DNA of 64,000 bases from positions 1,364,001 to 1,428,000 of the forward strand of contig NZ_FNKP01000003.1 of the NCBI RefSeq assembly GCF_900099835.1. The letters are read 5' to 3'. Each line of letters begins with the position of its first letter. The first letter of the stretch is position 1. This stretch comes from Paraburkholderia fungorum (GTDB lineage Bacteria > Pseudomonadota > Gammaproteobacteria > Burkholderiales > Burkholderiaceae). Below are positions 61,604 through 64,000 of this stretch, in pieces. The position numbers were made by a program, and so were the translations under genes. The notes beneath the pieces were generated by a model, which worked only from the letters and a program-made list of their open reading frames with translations, was not told where the DNA came from and ran no database searches.

Positions 61604-62419
61604 TTAGTGCGTGGCTCGACGGAATTCGAGAATTCCGTTTTCTCGTCGATACAAGTCGAGTTGCTTGTTGGGAAACAGGTCCATGGTCGGTGGGTCGATG
61701 CCGTCATCGATCACGACGCCGTCGAGGTCCGCGAGATTGCAGAACACGTGGCCGTCGCGTTCGGACAGGCGCGGTTGCCACGCGACCACGATGCAGCGGG
61801 TCGCAGTAGCGACTGCGGCCTGGAAGACGCGCGCGAGGCCCGGGTCCGCGCAGAGCAGATTGCCGTCTACGTCGAGACCGGTCGCTTCAAGAATGCAAAG
61901 ATCGAGCGAACGTGTCTTGACCGAGCGTTCGGCGTCCGGCCCGGTCAGCACGGTGTTGTTCTGGTCGAGATGGCCGCCGGTCAATTGCAACTCGCAATGG
62001 ATGAAGCGTTGAGCCGTTTGTGCCATCGCGATGTCGTTGAGCAGCAGCGCGAGGTTGGCGCGATCCGACAGCAGGGGCAGCAGCTTGTGGACGATGTCGC
62101 CTGCGCCGAGCATCACCGACGCATAGTCGCCGACCGAATCCGAAGCAAGCCTCGCGACCGACATCTCTCCTGCCTTGCGCGTTGCGAAATCGGAGAGCGG
62201 CGTCAGCACGCTTTCGTCGGCACGCTGCGCGAGGTAACGCGCCTTGCCGAACGAGCGCACCAGATAGCGCTGCTCTTCGAGATACGTCAGATCGCTGCGG
62301 ATCGTCACGCTGGACACGTCGAACGCCTGGCTCAGTTCTTCAACGGTCACTTCGCCGCGCTTGCGCACCATCTCGACAATCTGCAGCCGTCTTTTCAGTG
62401 AACTCTTGCTTGCCAGCAT
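61604..62419 (-). CDS. DeoR-family transcriptional repressor
   Basis: 271 residues. The N-terminal DeoR HTH is KRRLQIVEMVRKRGEVTVEE and then VSSVTIRSDLTYLEEQ. The DeoRC effector domain includes LTGGHLDQNNTVLTGPDAER and CILEATGLDVDGNLLCADPG. These repressors sense a phosphorylated sugar. It heads the operon it presumably controls (binding protein, ATPase, permease, kinase, KbaZ). Repeated TTTCG/CGAAA elements upstream look like its operator. Confidence 0.92.
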   Translation of the reverse strand: MLASKSSLKRRLQIVEMVRKRGEVTVEELSQAFDVSSVTIRSDLTYLEEQRYLVRSFGKARYLAQRADESVLTPLSDFATRKAGEMSVARLASDSVGDYASVMLGAGDIVHKLLPLLSDRANLALLLNDIAMAQTAQRFIHCELQLTGGHLDQNNTVLTGPDAERSVKTRSLDLCILEATGLDVDGNLLCADPGLARVFQAAVATATRCIVVAWQPRLSERDGHVFCNLADLDGVVIDDGIDPPTMDLFPNKQLDLYRRENGILEFRRATH

Positions 62420-62444
62420 GTCTCCGCTCTTCGGTTGCGTTACT

Positions 62445-62477
62445 TTCGTTTCGAAGGAGTTTAGTTTCGACTCGAAA
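62445..62477. promoter_or_regulatory. Candidate DeoR operator (TTTCG/CGAAA repeats)
   Basis: TTTCGA-C-TCGAAA (62465-62477) is a perfect inverted repeat, and TTCG-TTT-CGAA (62445-62455) is a shorter one 10 bp away. Both lie 26-58 bp upstream of the DeoR start, suiting autorepression of the operon. Confidence 0.5.
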
Positions 62478-62654
62478 GTTAGTCAACGAAGTTGCGATGC
62501 GAAATAGGGCAAGGTTTTCCCTGGTGGGGGGCTTTTTGATGAGTGAGGGAGAGAGGGCGGAGCCTTCACCGGCTCTTACCGGCAGCCCAAAAACGTTCAC
62601 GCCCAACGAACCCGTCGGGCGCCTTCGCCACGCGGCTCAGAATTCAACAAACCG

Positions 62655-62688
62655 TTGACCACGGCAAATTGTTTGCGATAACATTTGC
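62655..62688 (+). promoter_or_regulatory. Sigma-70-like promoter for the second sugar ABC operon
   Basis: TTGACC (62655-62660), a 16-bp spacer and GATAAC (62677-62682) form a good sigma-70-type promoter about 135 bp before the permease ATG. An inverted repeat, GCAAAT...ATTTGC (62664-62669 / 62683-62688), straddles the -10 and is a candidate repressor site. The rest of the 62478-62821 gap shows no gene. Confidence 0.5.
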
Positions 62689-62821
62689 ATTGAATGTTTG
62701 CGCTGCCATTTTTGCGGACGGCAGGAGATGACGGCATTGGCACGACCTGCTGTCGCAGTGCTGCGCGCACACAGACAGACATACCGGTCCGCCGGAAACA
62801 GATTCCAAAAAAACAGGAGAC

Positions 62822-63823
62822 ATGATGTACGCGACCAGCAATGGAGTAGCCCGCTCGCCCATATCGAGCGCGTTCAGGAGCTTTCTGGCATCCCGGGAGG
62901 CGGGTGTACTGGCAGCAGTGATCTGCCTGTGCGTGCTGTTCGCGTTCGCCAGTCCCGTCTTTCTGACCAGCATCAACATTCTCAACCTGCTCAGGCAGAT
63001 CTCCCTGCTGGGCGTGCTGGCAATCGGCGCGACCTATGTGCTGATCATCTCCGAAGTCGATCTTTCGGTTGGCTCCCTGTACGGCTTTTCCGGCATGGCG
63101 GCCGGCATGATGCTCGTCCACGGTGTGCCCGAGCCGGTGGCGATTGTTGTGACCTTATTGCTGGGCGTGGTGTTCGGCATGCTCAACGGGGCCATCACGG
63201 TGGTCGGACGCATTCCGTCGTTCATCACGACGCTCGGCACGCTGTATCTGATCCGCGGCGCGACGCTCGTGATGAGCAACGGCATGTCGGTGTCGCTGCC
63301 GACCGATCAGTCGATCTCGCCGATCATCAAGGCGCTCGCGCAAGGCAGCCTGATCGGCCATCTGTCGAATCAGGTGCTGGTGCTGATCGTCATTGCGGCG
63401 ATTGGCTACGCACTGCTCCACCGCACCACCTTCGGGTTCCATATTTTTGCGGTGGGCGGCAATGCGCGCGCCGCGAAGATCGTCGGCGTGCCAGTGGCGC
63501 GGACCAAGATCCTCGCCTTCGCATTGGCCGGGCTGCTCGCGGCCTTCGCGGGCACGATCAACCTCGGCTTTCTCGAGAACGTCCAGGCCGTCACGGGTTC
63601 CGGCCTCGAACTCGACGTCATCGCCGCCGTGATCATCGGCGGAACCCGGCTCGGCGGCGGCGAAGGGTCGGTTGTAGGAACGCTGCTCGGCGTGCTGCTG
63701 ATCGGGGTCGTGCGTGACGGCCTGATCCTGCTCGGCGTCACACCTTTCTGGCAAACGACGCTGATCGGCGTCGTCGTATTGGTCGCTGCTCTGATCGGCG
63801 GCGTCACTTCATCAAAGAAATGA
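62822..63823 (+). CDS. Ribose-type sugar ABC transporter permease (second system)
   Basis: 333 residues, with AGGAGAC before the ATG at 62822 (another ATG directly follows). RbsC family: GATYVLIISEVDLSVGSLYG, IPSFITTLGTLYLIRGATLV, and GSGLELDVIAAVIIGGTRLG. It is only distantly similar to the permease at 58050, so this is a separate importer. It is followed 25 bp later by its binding-protein gene. No ATPase precedes it in the window, so that subunit must lie beyond the edge or elsewhere. Confidence 0.93.
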   Translation: MMYATSNGVARSPISSAFRSFLASREAGVLAAVICLCVLFAFASPVFLTSINILNLLRQISLLGVLAIGATYVLIISEVDLSVGSLYGFSGMAAGMMLVHGVPEPVAIVVTLLLGVVFGMLNGAITVVGRIPSFITTLGTLYLIRGATLVMSNGMSVSLPTDQSISPIIKALAQGSLIGHLSNQVLVLIVIAAIGYALLHRTTFGFHIFAVGGNARAAKIVGVPVARTKILAFALAGLLAAFAGTINLGFLENVQAVTGSGLELDVIAAVIIGGTRLGGGEGSVVGTLLGVLLIGVVRDGLILLGVTPFWQTTLIGVVVLVAALIGGVTSSKK

Positions 63824-63848
63824 AATCCTGATCCAACGAGGAGACACC

Positions 63849-64000
63849 ATGACATTCGTATCGAAGTGCGCAGTGCTGCTTTCAGCAGCGATGACCCTGA
63901 TGTCGGCCGGCGCGAGCGCGGCGACGCCCGACGCGAACTTCCAGCTTGCGCCCGCCATCAAGGCGCAGGCGGCGGCCAAAACCAAGCCGACCTTCGTGGT
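63849..64000 (+). CDS. Sugar ABC transporter binding protein (5' end, cut by window edge)
   Basis: The first 50 codons are present, with CGAGGAGA before the ATG. MTFVSKCAVLLSAAMTLMSA leads into a signal peptide cleaved near ASA-AT, and the mature start (NFQLAPAIKAQAAAKTKPTF) ends in a strand typical of periplasmic sugar-binding proteins. It lies 25 bp after the permease gene, in the same operon. Confidence 0.75.
   Translation, partial: MTFVSKCAVLLSAAMTLMSAGASAATPDANFQLAPAIKAQAAAKTKPTFV

Overview
The window is high-GC chromosomal DNA from a beta-proteobacterium of the Burkholderiaceae, most likely Paraburkholderia or Caballeronia. This rests on the gene families (cytochrome bo3 oxidase operon, many LysR/AraC/GlxA regulators, numerous ABC and MFS importers, FmdA amidohydrolases, IS3 and IS6 debris) and on codon and GC style. 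It reads as an accessory, catabolism-rich region: short transport-plus-enzyme operons, each with its own regulator, separated by decayed genes and insertion-sequence fragments. No rRNA, tRNA, CRISPR array, phage or intact transposon was seen.

Layout. 1-10.1 kb: a truncated diguanylate cyclase, D-lactate dehydrogenase (dld), an IS3 tail fused onto a decapitated barstar-like gene, a YdhR-type monooxygenase-like protein, a HAD phosphatase, an MFS exporter with a divergent LysR regulator, and an exported SGNH hydrolase with its own divergent LysR regulator. 10.1-13.3 kb: debris (LysR remnant, frameshifted HTH/antitoxin-like gene, IS6 transposase remnant) around one small exported protein. 13.3-18.6 kb: haem O synthase (ctaB) divergent from cyoABCD. 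18.6-21.2 kb: an IS3 remnant, an XRE-like frame, a metallophosphoesterase and a RidA protein.

21.3-27.9 kb is the most unusual locus. A minus-strand operon encodes a polar-amino-acid-type binding protein, a permease fused to its own ATPase, a stand-alone FmdA acetamidase/formamidase, and a second FmdA domain fused in one 806-residue protein to a complete AraC-type DNA-binding regulator. Two 10-bp direct repeats 22 bp apart lie upstream of the first gene. The operon abuts the 3' stump of a paoC molybdenum hydroxylase gene, whose partner xdhC/paoD follows.

30.0-42.6 kb: a methyltransferase, a truncated apbE, an exported isochorismatase-fold protein without the catalytic Cys, a GNAT acetyltransferase, a PilZ protein, and a peptide-type ABC importer operon headed by homocysteine S-methyltransferase. 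Divergent from this is an intact isochorismatase-family hydrolase translationally coupled to a GlxA-type regulator. 42.6-47.8 kb: a small lipoprotein, an exported family 3 glycosidase with an interrupted PA14 domain, an exported type I 3-dehydroquinate dehydratase, and glutathione peroxidase.

48.0-55.6 kb: a LysR regulator divergent from a sugar-acid-type catabolic operon (MFS, SDR dehydrogenase, IlvD/Edd dehydratase, beta-hydroxyacid dehydrogenase, MHS symporter). 55.8-64 kb: a DeoR-regulated sugar operon (binding protein, ATPase, permease, PfkB kinase, KbaZ/GatZ) and, divergent from it, a second ribose-type permease and binding protein that runs off the window. Many genes overlap by ATGA or GTGA junctions, marking translationally coupled operons.
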